Shown: positions 7,994 through 17,436 of the stretch, piece by piece | Layout of the letters: every line of letters starts with the position of its first letter | How positions within the stretch are numbered: position 1 is the stretch's first letter | DNA from: JTS-RE9 sp964649195 | GTDB taxonomy: Bacteria; Planctomycetota; Phycisphaerae; Phycisphaerales; Phycisphaeraceae | Assembly: GCA_964649195.1 (NCBI GenBank) | Contig: CAZYPK010000001.1 | Span: 1-64,000, forward strand | Direction: 5' to 3' | Length of the DNA stretch: 64,000 bases | Made by a program: the position numbers and the translations under genes | The notes under the pieces: generated by a model | Database searches by the model: none | What the model was told of the DNA's origin: nothing | What the model saw: only the letters and a program-made list of their open reading frames with translations

Positions 7994-8389
7994 CTAGATC
8001 GTGAACTGACAGCGCAGCGCAATGAGCGTTCGCGTGCCGGCATCGGAAGAAGGGGGCGAATCACAGGCGATTTCTGAAGAGGCCGAAGGCTTGAGCCGCC
8101 ATGAATCGATGTCGCTCAGAACGAAGCAGAGCGAAAGGGCGATCGCCTGGGTCTGCGGCGCCTTGTCGATCTGTGCGAGCGTTCGCAGCGATGCGTGGGG
8201 ACAGGTGTGGCCGTGATCGCTTTTAGGTTCGTGGGGCTGATGATTCTCCGGCAGACAGTTCGGGCAGTGGCCGATGAGCGAGGTGTTTTGAGTTTCATCC
8301 GTGGTCCGCGGCGAAGCGCAGCAGCACCAGATCGGCGACCAGAGCGCCAGCATCATGGCGAGCAGAACTTGGAGCGAACGGGCGGGCAA
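7994..8389 (-). CDS. Small secreted Cys/His-rich protein of unknown function
   Basis: A 131-residue frame read from a TTG start with AAGGAAA six bases upstream. The N-terminus MPARSLQVLLAMMLALWSPI is a signal peptide ending near CCCAS. The next 40 residues are rich in possible metal ligands: HCPNCLPENHQPHEP and DHGHTCPHASL. I do not recognise the family. Being first in the minus-strand group that ends with a multicopper oxidase, it could be a small periplasmic metal-binding protein, which is inference from composition and position. The TTG start is the weakest part of the call; a downstream ATG at MMLALW would shorten it by about 10 residues. Confidence 0.55.
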   Translation of the reverse strand: MPARSLQVLLAMMLALWSPIWCCCASPRTTDETQNTSLIGHCPNCLPENHQPHEPKSDHGHTCPHASLRTLAQIDKAPQTQAIALSLCFVLSDIDSWRLKPSASSEIACDSPPSSDAGTRTLIALRCQFTI

Positions 8390-8510
8390 GGCGGTTTCCT
8401 TGGGTTCGGTTTCGGATCGGATCGACGGTCAATCGTAGAGCGGGGATCTTCGCCGGGCAAGCCTGACGGCCAAATGCCCGGGGCGTTTGGTTCTCCGTTC
8501 CGCCTTCGTT

Positions 8511-8690
8511 GGGAAACTCCAAATGACAAAGCTCAAGTTCCAAACAAGCTCCAAAATGCGGAAATGGGAAAAACAAGGAATTCGGATCGCGCATTATTTC
8601 CGCCTTTTTCCTTTGGAATTGGAGTTTGTTTGAGATTTGGGGATTGCTACGCCGCAAGCGGCTTGGACGTGAGGTTGTTCAGGAGTCCCA
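8511..8690. repeat. Composite palindromic element with R1 copy
   Basis: The left arm (CTCCAAATGACAAAGCTCAA and on) is an imperfect inverted copy of the right arm (GGAATTGGAGTTTGTTTGAG). The right end carries an R1 copy at 8643-8666 and then GAGGTTGTTCAGGA. Bases 8642-8684 match 30932-30974 almost exactly, so this is a mobile or recombining unit of about 180 bp. No gene is seen between 8390 and 8725. Confidence 0.75.
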
Positions 8691-8725
8691 AGAATTAAAC
8701 GGCCCTGCCAAATGTACGACCAACC

Positions 8726-10009
8726 TCAACCGGCGGATGATTTATTCCGGTCTTGCGCTTCGCGTCGGGCCATCCAGTGATCGCGCAGAACCGTTGCGGC
8801 GGCGAGCATCGCATCGACCTCGGCGAAGAAGGGATCGCGCTGCCGGGATTGGCGGATCATTTGCCGAAATTGCGCATCGATCTTGCGTTCGTGCAGTTCG
8901 TTGAGCAGCACATCGACCGGATGCTGAAAACTCAGCGGACGGGGAATGGGGGAGGGGGCAGTGGGGCGGGGCTGCCGCTTGCGGGCGCGGGCAGGAGCGG
9001 GAGCAGGAGCAGGAGCAGGAGCAGTGGCAGAAGCAGGGGCAGGAGCGGGGATAGGAGCGGGGACAGTTTTTTCGCGTTCGTTGTGTTGCAGCGCATCGGA
9101 AACTTCATCATCCGATGCACTGTGATCCGCCACGCTCGTGTCGAGGGACGCGAGCATCGCATCGATCAGCGGCAGGGCGTCAGTGGCAGTGGCAGCGGCA
9201 GGAGCAGTTTCGTGAATGTCGCGCAGCAGTCCATCGGCGAAGTGAACGCGCCAGGCAGTGCGATCAGGCTCGCGCAGCTCGAATCGTGGAATCATCGCAT
9301 CGATCAGCGGCAGGGCGTCAGTGGCAGTGGCAGCGGCAGGAGCAGTTTCGTGAATGTCGCGCAGCAGTCCATCGGCGAAGTGAACGCGCCATGCGCTGCG
9401 ATCCGGCTCGCGCAGCTCGAATCGTGGAATCATCGCATCGATCAGCGGCAGGGAATCAGTGGCAGCGGCAGGGGCAGGAGCAGTTTTGTGATGGTCGTGC
9501 AGCAGTCCATCGGCGAAGTGGATGCGCCAGGCAGTGCGATCGGGTTCGCGCAGCTCGAAGGTTGGTTCTGCTGAAGTGCCGGGGAGATCAACGGGGATCG
9601 CGGCAGGGGGGGCTTCCTCCAGTTTCGGCTTTGTCAGCCGTTGTTCCGAAGGGCCTGGGGATTGGGGCCTAGGGCCTAGGGGGGCTTCCTGCTTCGGCTT
9701 TGTGAGCCGCTGTTCCTGCCCCTGCCGCTGCTCCTGTTCCTGCTCCTGCCCCTGCCGCTGCCCCTGCTTCTGCCGCTGTTCCTGTTGTTGTTCGAGGATT
9801 TCGTGGCATTCGCCGCAGAGGATCGCATCGTTGAGGAGCCAGCCGGTTTCGTGCATGGGGATGACGCGGCCACATTCCTGGCAGCAGGCCGGGTCAAACT
9901 CGGGCCAGTTCCAGGTGGGTGAGAGAAAGAACGGGGCGATGGGTTGCCGATGGGTGAGGCTGTCGTCGGACTGTCCGCTTATCGAGGATGGTCGGCAGTG
10001 CTCGGACAT
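8726..10009 (-). CDS. Zinc-ribbon protein with three 46-residue tandem repeats, unknown function
   Basis: A 427-residue protein I cannot assign. Residues about 42-70 hold two Cys pairs (CCQECGRVIP...ILCGECHE), a likely zinc ribbon. A Gln/Arg/Glu-rich stretch (EQQQEQRQKQGQRQ) follows. Three tandem repeats then occur, each 138 bp (46 residues), reading PRFELREPDRTAWRVHFADG, then LLRDIHETAPAAATATDALP and LIDAMI. A Pro-Ala hinge (PAPIPAPAPASATAPAPA) leads to a basic segment and a helical C-terminus. Repeats 1 and 2 are almost identical in DNA, a sign of recent duplication. The gene is divergent from the exosortase locus across 261 bp. The start has only a distant GGAG. No signal peptide is seen, so it is probably cytoplasmic. 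Confidence 0.7.
   Translation of the reverse strand: MSEHCRPSSISGQSDDSLTHRQPIAPFFLSPTWNWPEFDPACCQECGRVIPMHETGWLLNDAILCGECHEILEQQQEQRQKQGQRQGQEQEQEQRQGQEQRLTKPKQEAPLGPRPQSPGPSEQRLTKPKLEEAPPAAIPVDLPGTSAEPTFELREPDRTAWRIHFADGLLHDHHKTAPAPAAATDSLPLIDAMIPRFELREPDRSAWRVHFADGLLRDIHETAPAAATATDALPLIDAMIPRFELREPDRTAWRVHFADGLLRDIHETAPAAATATDALPLIDAMLASLDTSVADHSASDDEVSDALQHNEREKTVPAPIPAPAPASATAPAPAPAPAPARARKRQPRPTAPSPIPRPLSFQHPVDVLLNELHERKIDAQFRQMIRQSRQRDPFFAEVDAMLAAATVLRDHWMARREAQDRNKSSAG
9155..9568. repeat. Three in-frame 138-bp tandem repeats
   Basis: Units begin at 9155, 9293 and 9431 (each CATCGCATCGATCAGCGGCA). The first two differ at only a few bases. The third is more diverged in its Ala/Pro part. 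Confidence 0.9.
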
Positions 10010-10135
10010 GAGTGGCCAGGCTCCAGAAATTGAACAACCCGTTGTCCCGGTTCATCGTACAACCGTCGAGCGAGAATGATCGCGCGGGACTGCATCACCT
10101 ATTATTGACTCGGCTTAACGGTGGCGGGCCTTGAC

Positions 10136-10160
10136 CGTTGCTACGCCGCAAGCGGCTTGG
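10136..10160 (-). repeat. R1 repeat copy in a divergent promoter spacer
   Basis: CGTTGCTACGCCGCAAGCGG plus CTTGG lies between the zinc-ribbon gene and the FemAB gene, which diverge. It may overlap their regulatory region. Confidence 0.8.
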
Positions 10161-10270
10161 GCCGGGACGGTTGCCGCAGTGAGGGGTGATTTTTGCCGAT
10201 GTTAGTTTGGGGCTGCCTTGATGTTGGAGGCGGCGGGTTGGGCTTGAGGGAAGCCGAGACGAAGGAATCC

Positions 10271-11329
10271 ATGATCCAGGTGGTGGAAAAGCTCGACCCG
10301 CAGGTGGAGCGGGAAGTGGCCGCGTTTGTGCTCGGATCAACCGAGGCAGACGGGGCTTGCGGTGAGCACGATCCGCGCTGGCTGCATGTATTACAAGACG
10401 CCTTGGGGCACCACCCGGTGCTGCTGATCGCCCGCGATGAAGCCGGCGGGGCGATCACCGGTTATCTGCCTCTGGCGTTGGTCGCCAGCCGTCTTTTCGG
10501 GCGTTTTCTGGTGAGTCTGCCTTATCTGAACCGCGCGGGAGTCGTGGCCGGTGATCCGAAAATCGCAGCGGCATTGATCGACAAAGCGGTCGATCTCGCC
10601 GGTCAGTTCAACACGCAGTACCTCGAACTTCGGCACGGTCATCCGACCGGTCACGCCTCGCTGCCGTCGAGCAGGGCGGACAAGTTTCGCATGGTGCTGA
10701 ACCTGTATGCGGATGAGGAAGCGCTGCTCAAGGCGGTGGGTCCGAAGGTGCGCAACCTGATTCGCAAGGGGGACAAGCACAACCTTTCGATCCGCTGGGG
10801 CGGGCGGGATGTTCTGGCTGATTTTTACGAGGTTTTTTCGGTGAACATGCGCGACCTGGGCACGCCGGTTTATTCGCGGGAACTGTTCGGGCAGATCGTC
10901 GATCGGTTTCAGGGTGAGGCGGAATTGTGCGTGGTGGATTTCGAAGGCAGGCCGGTGGCCGGTGCGCTCTTGGTGCATGATGATGCGCGGAAGATGACGC
11001 AGGTTCCCAGCGCCAGTGCGCTGCGGGAGTTCAATCACACGAGCGCGAACATGTGGATGTATTGCCGGCTGCTGCTGCGTTCGATGGCGCGGGGCGGCCT
11101 GCGGTTTGATTTTGGCCGATCTTCCGAAGGTTCGGGCACGTACAACTTCAAGCGTCAGTGGGGGGCTGAGCCTGAGCCGACCGTCTGGCAGTACCACGTC
11201 CGCAAAGGCGACATGGGCAGCATGAGGCCTGACAACCCCAAAAACCAGCGTCGCATTGCGATCTGGCAGAAACTCCCCGTGTGGCTGACCCGTGTGGTCG
11301 GCCCGCGCATTGTGCGAGGGATTCCGTGA
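10271..11329 (+). CDS. FemAB family, exosortase/PEP-CTERM-associated acyl/aminoacyl transferase-like protein
   Basis: The 352-residue protein starts at MIQVVEKLDPQVEREVAAFV with AAGGAA five bases before the ATG. It has the two-lobed GNAT-like fold signature of the FemAB-like proteins that accompany exosortases: YLPLALVASRLFGRFLVSLP in the first lobe, then KVRNLIRKGDKHNL and DFGRSSEGSGTYNFKRQWGA in the second. Its last bases overlap the exosortase start as GTGA, so the two are co-translated. FemX/FemAB relatives add amino acids to peptidoglycan or acyl groups to carrier sugars; in exosortase loci a role in exopolysaccharide or envelope modification is supposed but unproven. Confidence 0.88.
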   Translation: MIQVVEKLDPQVEREVAAFVLGSTEADGACGEHDPRWLHVLQDALGHHPVLLIARDEAGGAITGYLPLALVASRLFGRFLVSLPYLNRAGVVAGDPKIAAALIDKAVDLAGQFNTQYLELRHGHPTGHASLPSSRADKFRMVLNLYADEEALLKAVGPKVRNLIRKGDKHNLSIRWGGRDVLADFYEVFSVNMRDLGTPVYSRELFGQIVDRFQGEAELCVVDFEGRPVAGALLVHDDARKMTQVPSASALREFNHTSANMWMYCRLLLRSMARGGLRFDFGRSSEGSGTYNFKRQWGAEPEPTVWQYHVRKGDMGSMRPDNPKNQRRIAIWQKLPVWLTRVVGPRIVRGIP

Positions 11330-13353
11330 GCGAAGAGAACACGCCGACAACAAGCGATCACCGTTCCCACTCCGCTTCGCCTGCCGAGGGAGGCGTGGCG
11401 GTCGCATCGCCCCTGGCTTTGGATGAAGCCGCGATGAGCAACGCGGCGCCGGCATCGGCCAAGCCCGGTGCGATCGCACAGGCCTCGGCAGCGCGGCAAT
11501 CCCGGGCGGTTGCCGATGATGCGGCCCCTCACCCGTCGCTCATCCAATCCGTCTCGCTCTTCGTGGCGCCGGTCATCTTCATCACCGTGATGGGGCTGAT
11601 CTGGTTCAATCGGCAGGCGATGGTCGATGGCCTTTTCGTGCTCCTGATCATGACCGCCTGCCTGGCGACCCATGTGTTTGGCAACTTCAAACGGCAGCCG
11701 CTGATCTCCGCTGCGGCGCTGGCCGTGATGCTGCTGACGGTCTGGCATCACTCGTTTGGGGAAATGTGGATTCGCTGGTTTCCAGGATGGGAAACGTACA
11801 AGGCCGCGCCGCTGACCACCCGGCTCTCCGCCGGTGATTCGTACTACTCGCACGGCCCGCTGGTGCCCATCGCCTCCATCATCATCTGCTACCTCATCCA
11901 CAAGCGCGTCGGGCTGCCCACGGGGGTCACCCGCGGCTCCAGGCTGTGGGGCGGCGCGATTCTGGGCTTCTCCCTTTTCGTGCAGCTCGTCGCGGCCCGT
12001 GGCGATGTCAACTTCCTCACCGGCTTCGCCCTCATCGGCATCATCGCGGGCCTGGTCATCCTCTGGGGCGGCTGGCCGCTGGCCCGCGCCTACTGGCTGC
12101 CGGTGGTGTTTCTGCTGTTCATGGTGCCTCTGCCGATGGACACCATCGCCAAGATCAACTTCCAACTGAAAACCGTGGCCAGCGATGCGGCCCTGGTGCT
12201 GACCAATCGCGTGTTCGGCGTCGTGGCGGTGATGGATGGCTCGACCGTCCATCTGGTGCCCGAACCGGATGGCACGCCCAAGACGCTGGTCGTGGAAAAT
12301 GTCTGCGGCGGTTTGCGCAGCATGATCTCCCTCATCTGCTTCGGCACGCTCTTCGCCCTGGTCTGCCGCGTCAAAGGTTACTGGCGATGGTTCATGCTCG
12401 CGCTCTCCGTGCCGCTGGCCATCGGCTGCAACATTCTTCGCATCACCAGCATGAACGTGGTGGCGCATCACTACAGCGTCGAAGCGGCCGGCGAAGAAAG
12501 CTGGTTCCACACCTTCTCCGGCATCATGGTGTTCGCCCTCGCGCTGGCGGCGATGTTCGCCGTCGAACAGATCATCATCTGGGCCAGCAAGCGGTGGAAG
12601 AAGGATTGGGTCGATCAGCGTCTGCTGGGCTATCTCGATGAGCTGCCGCCTTCCAAGGCCGATGGTGTTCGACCGCATCACCCGGTGGCTTTGTGCAGCC
12701 TGGTGGTCGTGCTGGCGATGACCACGTTCTGGGTCTTCGAGCCTGAATCCTTCAATCGCGGCGACATCGCCCGGCAGGCGGTGCCTCATGAAATGGAAAT
12801 CGAAGGGGAACTGTTCAAAGGCGTCGATGGCGAAATGTCCCGCCTGGAGATGGCCATCCTGCAAACCAGTGATTACCTCAAGCGCCGCTACTCCAGCGGC
12901 CGCCGCGGGGCGGCACGGATGCGCGAGGTCGATCTGACCATCGTCTTCAGCGCCAACAACCGCAAGGGCACCCATCCGCCGGATGTCTGCATCGAAGGCT
13001 CGGGGGCGCGCATCGTCAGCAAGCAGTTGCATCCGGTGAGTTTCGCCGGTGTTCACAAGGGGCGGGAAGTCGAAGAGAAGCTCGAGGTGCGCGAGCTCGT
13101 CAGCGAGTTCCAGGGCCACCAGACGCTGCACCTTTACTTCTACAAGTGCGGCGATTCCTACACGCCCAACTACCTCACGCAGCAGGGCATCATCTTCCTC
13201 AACGGCATCATCGCCCGGAACTCGGCCGGTGCGCTGATCCGTGTGGATGTTTTCATCGGCCGGCCGGACCCGGTCCGGCTGGTTGAAGCAAGAGAGTTTG
13301 CGTTGACAGCCCTGGGCGCCTTCCTGCCCAGGATCGATCGTGGGCTGCCATGA
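11326..13353 (+). CDS. Exosortase fused to EpsI domain
   Basis: The 675-residue protein starts at a GTG inside the FemAB stop, with GAGGG five bases upstream. An 80-residue Ala/Ser/Pro-rich cytoplasmic tail precedes many membrane helices. The exosortase catalytic residues are all present: Cys327 in VENVCGGLRSM, Arg372 in NILRITSMNVV and His395 in ESWFHTFSG. From about 450, after one more helix, a periplasmic domain (MSRLEMAILQTSDYLKRRYS, HPPDVCIEGSGARIV) matches EpsI-like exosortase-associated proteins. Exosortases are predicted membrane transpeptidases that cut PEP-CTERM tails. Likely substrates are the PEP-CTERM proteins at 2.7, 27.2, 28.6 and 46 kb. Fusing EpsI to the enzyme ties the two functions together. 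Confidence 0.93.
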   Translation: MSEENTPTTSDHRSHSASPAEGGVAVASPLALDEAAMSNAAPASAKPGAIAQASAARQSRAVADDAAPHPSLIQSVSLFVAPVIFITVMGLIWFNRQAMVDGLFVLLIMTACLATHVFGNFKRQPLISAAALAVMLLTVWHHSFGEMWIRWFPGWETYKAAPLTTRLSAGDSYYSHGPLVPIASIIICYLIHKRVGLPTGVTRGSRLWGGAILGFSLFVQLVAARGDVNFLTGFALIGIIAGLVILWGGWPLARAYWLPVVFLLFMVPLPMDTIAKINFQLKTVASDAALVLTNRVFGVVAVMDGSTVHLVPEPDGTPKTLVVENVCGGLRSMISLICFGTLFALVCRVKGYWRWFMLALSVPLAIGCNILRITSMNVVAHHYSVEAAGEESWFHTFSGIMVFALALAAMFAVEQIIIWASKRWKKDWVDQRLLGYLDELPPSKADGVRPHHPVALCSLVVVLAMTTFWVFEPESFNRGDIARQAVPHEMEIEGELFKGVDGEMSRLEMAILQTSDYLKRRYSSGRRGAARMREVDLTIVFSANNRKGTHPPDVCIEGSGARIVSKQLHPVSFAGVHKGREVEEKLEVRELVSEFQGHQTLHLYFYKCGDSYTPNYLTQQGIIFLNGIIARNSAGALIRVDVFIGRPDPVRLVEAREFALTALGAFLPRIDRGLP

Positions 13354-13379
13354 GGAGGAAGCGGAAGGCGAATGCCGAA

Positions 13380-13455
13380 AGTCTCAAATTTGAAATCTCA
13401 GATTGGGAATCGCAGATTTGAAATCACAAATTTGAGATTTGAGATTTGAGATTCC
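13380..13455. repeat. R4 TTGAGATTT repeat, inverted pair
   Basis: Runs of TTTGAGATTTGAGATTTGAG follow an inverted partner, TCTCAAATTTGAAATCTCAG, forming a palindrome between the exosortase and TPR genes. Related tracts occur at 32.6 and 42.6 kb. Confidence 0.8.
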
Positions 13456-13505
13456 TGCCCCTGCTCCTGCTCCCGCCCTCCGAACCCTCCGGGGATGAAT
13501 GAACC

Positions 13506-16460
13506 ATGTGGAAACGAAACATCATTCTGATCGTTCTCATCGCGGCGCTTGGCGCCGGCGCGGTGAGCCTGTGGAACTGGCGCGGCAGGCAGCGGCAGAA
13601 GCAACTGGACCTGTTCGCCAGGCAGATCACCGATGCCGACCCGTATCTGCGGCTGCTTGCAGCGGAAGGGCTTCTGCGCCAGGAGCCGGACAACGAGTCC
13701 CACAAGCAGGTGCGCGCCGCGGCCCTGACGGAGCTTGGCCGCCATGCCGAGGCCCGCGAGGAGCTTCAGGCCCTGATTGACAAGGGCACGCCCCAACTTG
13801 AATCCTACGCGGCGATGCAGATCGAAAGCTTCTTCGCGGAGGCGGAGAAGATCGTCGGCGGGGCGGATCGACAGCGATCGGATTCGGTCGTCGAACGCAT
13901 CGAAACGATGATGGCCGCGGTGCAGTCGCAGACCAGGCTCATCACCGGCAAACAGCGGGCCTTCGACATCACCCTCATCGAAGCGCGGCGGCTGGACACG
14001 CTGGCGTCGGCCTGCCGCTTCGCCCTTCAGGGACGCAGGGTCGAACTGACCAAGGCCCGCATCGGCGGCATTCAGCAGTCGATCGAAACGATCGGCCTGG
14101 AAGTCACCGAACTCCAGGAGAAGCTGAAGAGGCTCGACGATGAACTGCTGCGGGCCTGCAGCAGGATCGCGCAGATGCAGCCGGAGCATCCGCTGGGCGC
14201 CGAACTGCTGTTTCGCAGCCATCTGCGCCGCGGCGAGTTTTCGCAGGCGCGAAGCGTGGCCCGATCGATGATTGCATGGAAGGAAATCCCCACCGGCACG
14301 GTGGCCCGCATGGTCGATACGCTGCTGGACCTGGAGACGCAGTTTGCCGAGCCGGTGCTGGAGGCCGACATCCAACTGGCGGGGGAGCTTCTTTCGCACG
14401 GGAACCAGACGGGGAACAGGGGCATCGATTACCAACTCGCGAAAGCGACCTACGCCATCACCCAGGATGACGCCCTCACGGCGATGGAGTTGGCGCACGG
14501 CATCGTCTCCCACGAATGGCTTCATGCCCGGGCTTTGTGCATCGCCGCCCGGGCCCGCATCATCGATGGCGAACCGATGGCCGGCGTCGCCATCCTTCAG
14601 AAATACACGGAACTGAAGCGCGATCCGCTGGTGCGCTACACGCTGGGGCTGGCTTACCTGGCCACGGGCGAACCGAGGCAGATCAACCTCGGACAGGAGG
14701 CGCTGCGGCAATGCCTGGACATCGAACCGAATCATCTGCCGGCGCGATTGCGGCTGATCGAATCGTTCGTCGCCACGGGGTTCATCATCGAGGCGGCCGA
14801 TGATGTGAACGTCGTGGAGCAGATCAGCCCGCAGCATCCGCGCGTGCTGGCGCTGAAGGCGCAGCTGGCGATCGAATCGGAGGACCTGGCGTCGATCGGC
14901 AGGCTGATCGATGAGCAGTTGGGTGCGGATGCGGCCGCCCTTCGGGAGGAGGATGTGGCGATGGTCATCGGCATGATCATCGACGATGTGCCCCGCGTGC
15001 GCCGGTTTGCCGCCCAGCTCAGGGCGATTCAGCCTCATGATGTGCTGCTGCTGCTGGCGGATCGCTGGGTGCAGTTGCCGCCGATGCGTCGGGCCCGGCT
15101 GGCGCCGGCGATGGCGCGGCATCTGCACGATCACATGGCGCGCGATCCCCTGAAGAACCCGCTGCGTCCGGCGGTGCCCACACTCGGCGGATTGAGCCGC
15201 GATACCGCGGCGGCGACGGCCAACGCCCAGCATCTGCTCGACTCGATACACAAGACCCACTTCATGCCCCAGCCTTTGGAGGTGGGACTGGAGCTTGCGG
15301 CCCTGGGGCTGGACCGCTGGCCTCAGAGCGCGAACATGATTTCCGCCGGTGTCGAGCTGAACATCTGGCTCAACCGCATCGCCGAGGCGCGGCAATGGCT
15401 GCGAAGGCTGCCTCCCGATTTTGCCGCCGGTCCTGAGTCTGTCGAAGCGCTGGCCGGGGCTTATCTGGAGGGCGACTTTGAACGGATGGCGCAGCGCATC
15501 AAGGATGCGACGCTCAAGAATCACGGCTCGATCACGCCCACGCATCGGCTGCTCGATCTGGACCTGGCCCTGCGCGATCAGGATCTGAAGCGGATTTCGG
15601 ATCGCCTGCAACAGATGCTCCAGAATCATCCGTGGGCGGAGCAGGCGCTGCTGATGGTGGTGGGCGATGCGATGCGACGCGAGCAGCCGGACCGGGCTTT
15701 TGCGACGCTGGGGAGCGTGGAGCAGATCAATCCGCAACTGGCGAGCCTTTCCCGTGGCCGATTGAATCTGGGGCTGAGCCGCGCCGCCGATGCGCTGCAC
15801 GACATCGAGAAGGTGGTGGCCATCGAGAACGTGGGGACGGAGGTTCGGCGCTGGGCGGCGGAGGTTCGCATCCGTGCCTATCTGCTTCTGGACCAGCAGC
15901 CGCTGGCGCTGGGGGTCTGCGATCAACTGGCGATTTCGCTGCGTGAGAACAAGATCGATGCCGCCATCGCGGCGGCGGATGTGCTGCTGCTGTACGGCAA
16001 GCCGACGGCGGCGGCGGAAGTGCTGGCGGAAATCGCCGCGGGGCAGGAAAACACGCCCTACACGATGGATCGCGTGCTGGCGCGGGCCCAACGGGTCATG
16101 AAGCCTTCCCGCATCCGGGGGCTGGTCGATGCCCTGCTGATGTATCGCCCCAACGATCCGGTGCTGCTGATCTACCAGGCCGGGGCGATGATTCCCGAAG
16201 ACGACCTGGTTTCGGAACGGATCCTCAAGGCGCTCATCGCCCGGCATCCGCAGTCGCCGCGGGCCCTGATGGAGATGGCCGACCTCATGCGCCAGGTCCA
16301 GCCGGATGAGGCGGTCCGTATTTATCAGGAACTGAGCAAGCGGGGCGGTCGTACAGGTGAGGCGGCCCGGCAACTGCTGGAGGAAATGACCGCCGGCCGC
16401 AACAAGCCCTCATCGACCGCGCCATCCTCATCGGCCAGCGTGGAAGGAATCACCGAATGA
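13506..16460 (+). CDS. Membrane-anchored TPR protein of the exosortase locus
   Basis: A 984-residue protein with an N-terminal membrane anchor (WKRNIILIVLIAALGAGAVS) and then almost entirely helical repeats with TPR-like spacing, for example DADPYLRLLAAEGLLRQEPD and NESHKQVRAAALTELGRHAE. There is no catalytic motif. Large TPR proteins are regular members of PEP-CTERM/exosortase loci and are thought to scaffold polysaccharide or protein export. The downstream protease begins inside its stop codon (ATGA at 16457-16460), so the two are co-translated. It probably lies on the periplasmic side of the inner membrane. Confidence 0.8.
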   Translation: MWKRNIILIVLIAALGAGAVSLWNWRGRQRQKQLDLFARQITDADPYLRLLAAEGLLRQEPDNESHKQVRAAALTELGRHAEAREELQALIDKGTPQLESYAAMQIESFFAEAEKIVGGADRQRSDSVVERIETMMAAVQSQTRLITGKQRAFDITLIEARRLDTLASACRFALQGRRVELTKARIGGIQQSIETIGLEVTELQEKLKRLDDELLRACSRIAQMQPEHPLGAELLFRSHLRRGEFSQARSVARSMIAWKEIPTGTVARMVDTLLDLETQFAEPVLEADIQLAGELLSHGNQTGNRGIDYQLAKATYAITQDDALTAMELAHGIVSHEWLHARALCIAARARIIDGEPMAGVAILQKYTELKRDPLVRYTLGLAYLATGEPRQINLGQEALRQCLDIEPNHLPARLRLIESFVATGFIIEAADDVNVVEQISPQHPRVLALKAQLAIESEDLASIGRLIDEQLGADAAALREEDVAMVIGMIIDDVPRVRRFAAQLRAIQPHDVLLLLADRWVQLPPMRRARLAPAMARHLHDHMARDPLKNPLRPAVPTLGGLSRDTAAATANAQHLLDSIHKTHFMPQPLEVGLELAALGLDRWPQSANMISAGVELNIWLNRIAEARQWLRRLPPDFAAGPESVEALAGAYLEGDFERMAQRIKDATLKNHGSITPTHRLLDLDLALRDQDLKRISDRLQQMLQNHPWAEQALLMVVGDAMRREQPDRAFATLGSVEQINPQLASLSRGRLNLGLSRAADALHDIEKVVAIENVGTEVRRWAAEVRIRAYLLLDQQPLALGVCDQLAISLRENKIDAAIAAADVLLLYGKPTAAAEVLAEIAAGQENTPYTMDRVLARAQRVMKPSRIRGLVDALLMYRPNDPVLLIYQAGAMIPEDDLVSERILKALIARHPQSPRALMEMADLMRQVQPDEAVRIYQELSKRGGRTGEAARQLLEEMTAGRNKPSSTAPSSSASVEGITE

Positions 16461-17362
16461 AGCAGGAAGCCAACGACGTTCACCAGGCGCCGGAAACCGC
16501 AGCCTTGGCCGCACCTGCGGGCAAGGGGCGCGGTTATTACCGGTCATGGTCGATCATCATGATGGTCGCGGTGGCGTTGCTGTTTGCGGCGTGGTGGCCC
16601 GGTTCATCGTCGAGCGTGGGCCAGCCGGCGGCGGGCCGGCCGGTGGAGCCGCTCGTCGCGGCGACCCGGGCGATTCGCCCCAGCGTGGTCGCCGTCGGCA
16701 GCTATTTGCGAACCGACACCCCCACGATCAAGTATTTCGGCACAGGCTTCGTGATCGATGACGGCCTGACGGTGGTGACCAATGCCCACGTGGTCGCGGC
16801 CCTGCGGCAGGCCCAGCGTCTGGATCAGCTTCGCGTCTATTTTCCCGATACGCGCGATGTGGATGGACGCGAAGCCCAGGTCCTGATCGAGGATGCGTTT
16901 CATGATGTGGCCCTGATCCGCTTCACCGGCCGCCCGGCGGCCCCGCTGCGGCTGGCGCCGGCCATCGATCCGCCGCAGGGCATGTCGGTGGGCATCCTCG
17001 GCTATCCGACGGGCACGATGCTCGGCCTGGTGCCGGCGGTGCATCAGGGGGTGGTCGGGGCCGTGGTGCCGGCGGTGCTGCCTCTGCCTGTCGGGGTGAA
17101 AATGACGCCCGAACTTCAGGCCGCCCTGAAAAATCCGTACAACCTCTACCAGCTCGACATGGTCGCTTTTCCCGGCAATTCAGGCAGTCCGCTCTTCGAT
17201 CCGCTCGACGGATCGGTTATCGGCATCATCAACATGACATTGGCAACGAAGACGCGCGAGCATTTGTTCGATAAACCCACAGGGATCGCGTATGCGGTGC
17301 CTGTTCGCTGGATACACGAACTGCTTCGCCGTCACAAAGCGGCGGCGGGTATTGGTCGATGA
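16457..17362 (+). CDS. Membrane-anchored trypsin-like serine protease without PDZ domain
   Basis: The 301-residue product has one transmembrane segment (SWSIIMMVAVALLFAAWWPG, about 31-50) and then a chymotrypsin-fold domain. The triad is intact: His111 in VTNAHVV, Asp150 in DAFHDVALI, and Ser242 in FPGNSGSPL. It resembles HtrA/DegP catalytic domains but stops without a PDZ domain. The ATGA overlap with the TPR gene upstream and the close lipoprotein gene downstream put it in the exosortase operon. Its job there is unknown; it might mature PEP-CTERM proteins or the lipoproteins, or control their quality. Confidence 0.88.
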   Translation: MKQEANDVHQAPETAALAAPAGKGRGYYRSWSIIMMVAVALLFAAWWPGSSSSVGQPAAGRPVEPLVAATRAIRPSVVAVGSYLRTDTPTIKYFGTGFVIDDGLTVVTNAHVVAALRQAQRLDQLRVYFPDTRDVDGREAQVLIEDAFHDVALIRFTGRPAAPLRLAPAIDPPQGMSVGILGYPTGTMLGLVPAVHQGVVGAVVPAVLPLPVGVKMTPELQAALKNPYNLYQLDMVAFPGNSGSPLFDPLDGSVIGIINMTLATKTREHLFDKPTGIAYAVPVRWIHELLRRHKAAAGIGR

Positions 17363-17436
17363 GGCATGGACCTGTTTTTCCGGTTTTACCTTTGATGCAC
17401 TTGAAAGATTTCAACCTCGGTTCAGGGAGTCCGATC

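Noticed and set aside
16457..17362. DegP/HtrA protease with chaperone activity
   Set aside because: The catalytic triad is there, but there is no PDZ domain and the protein has a membrane anchor, so it was called only trypsin-like.
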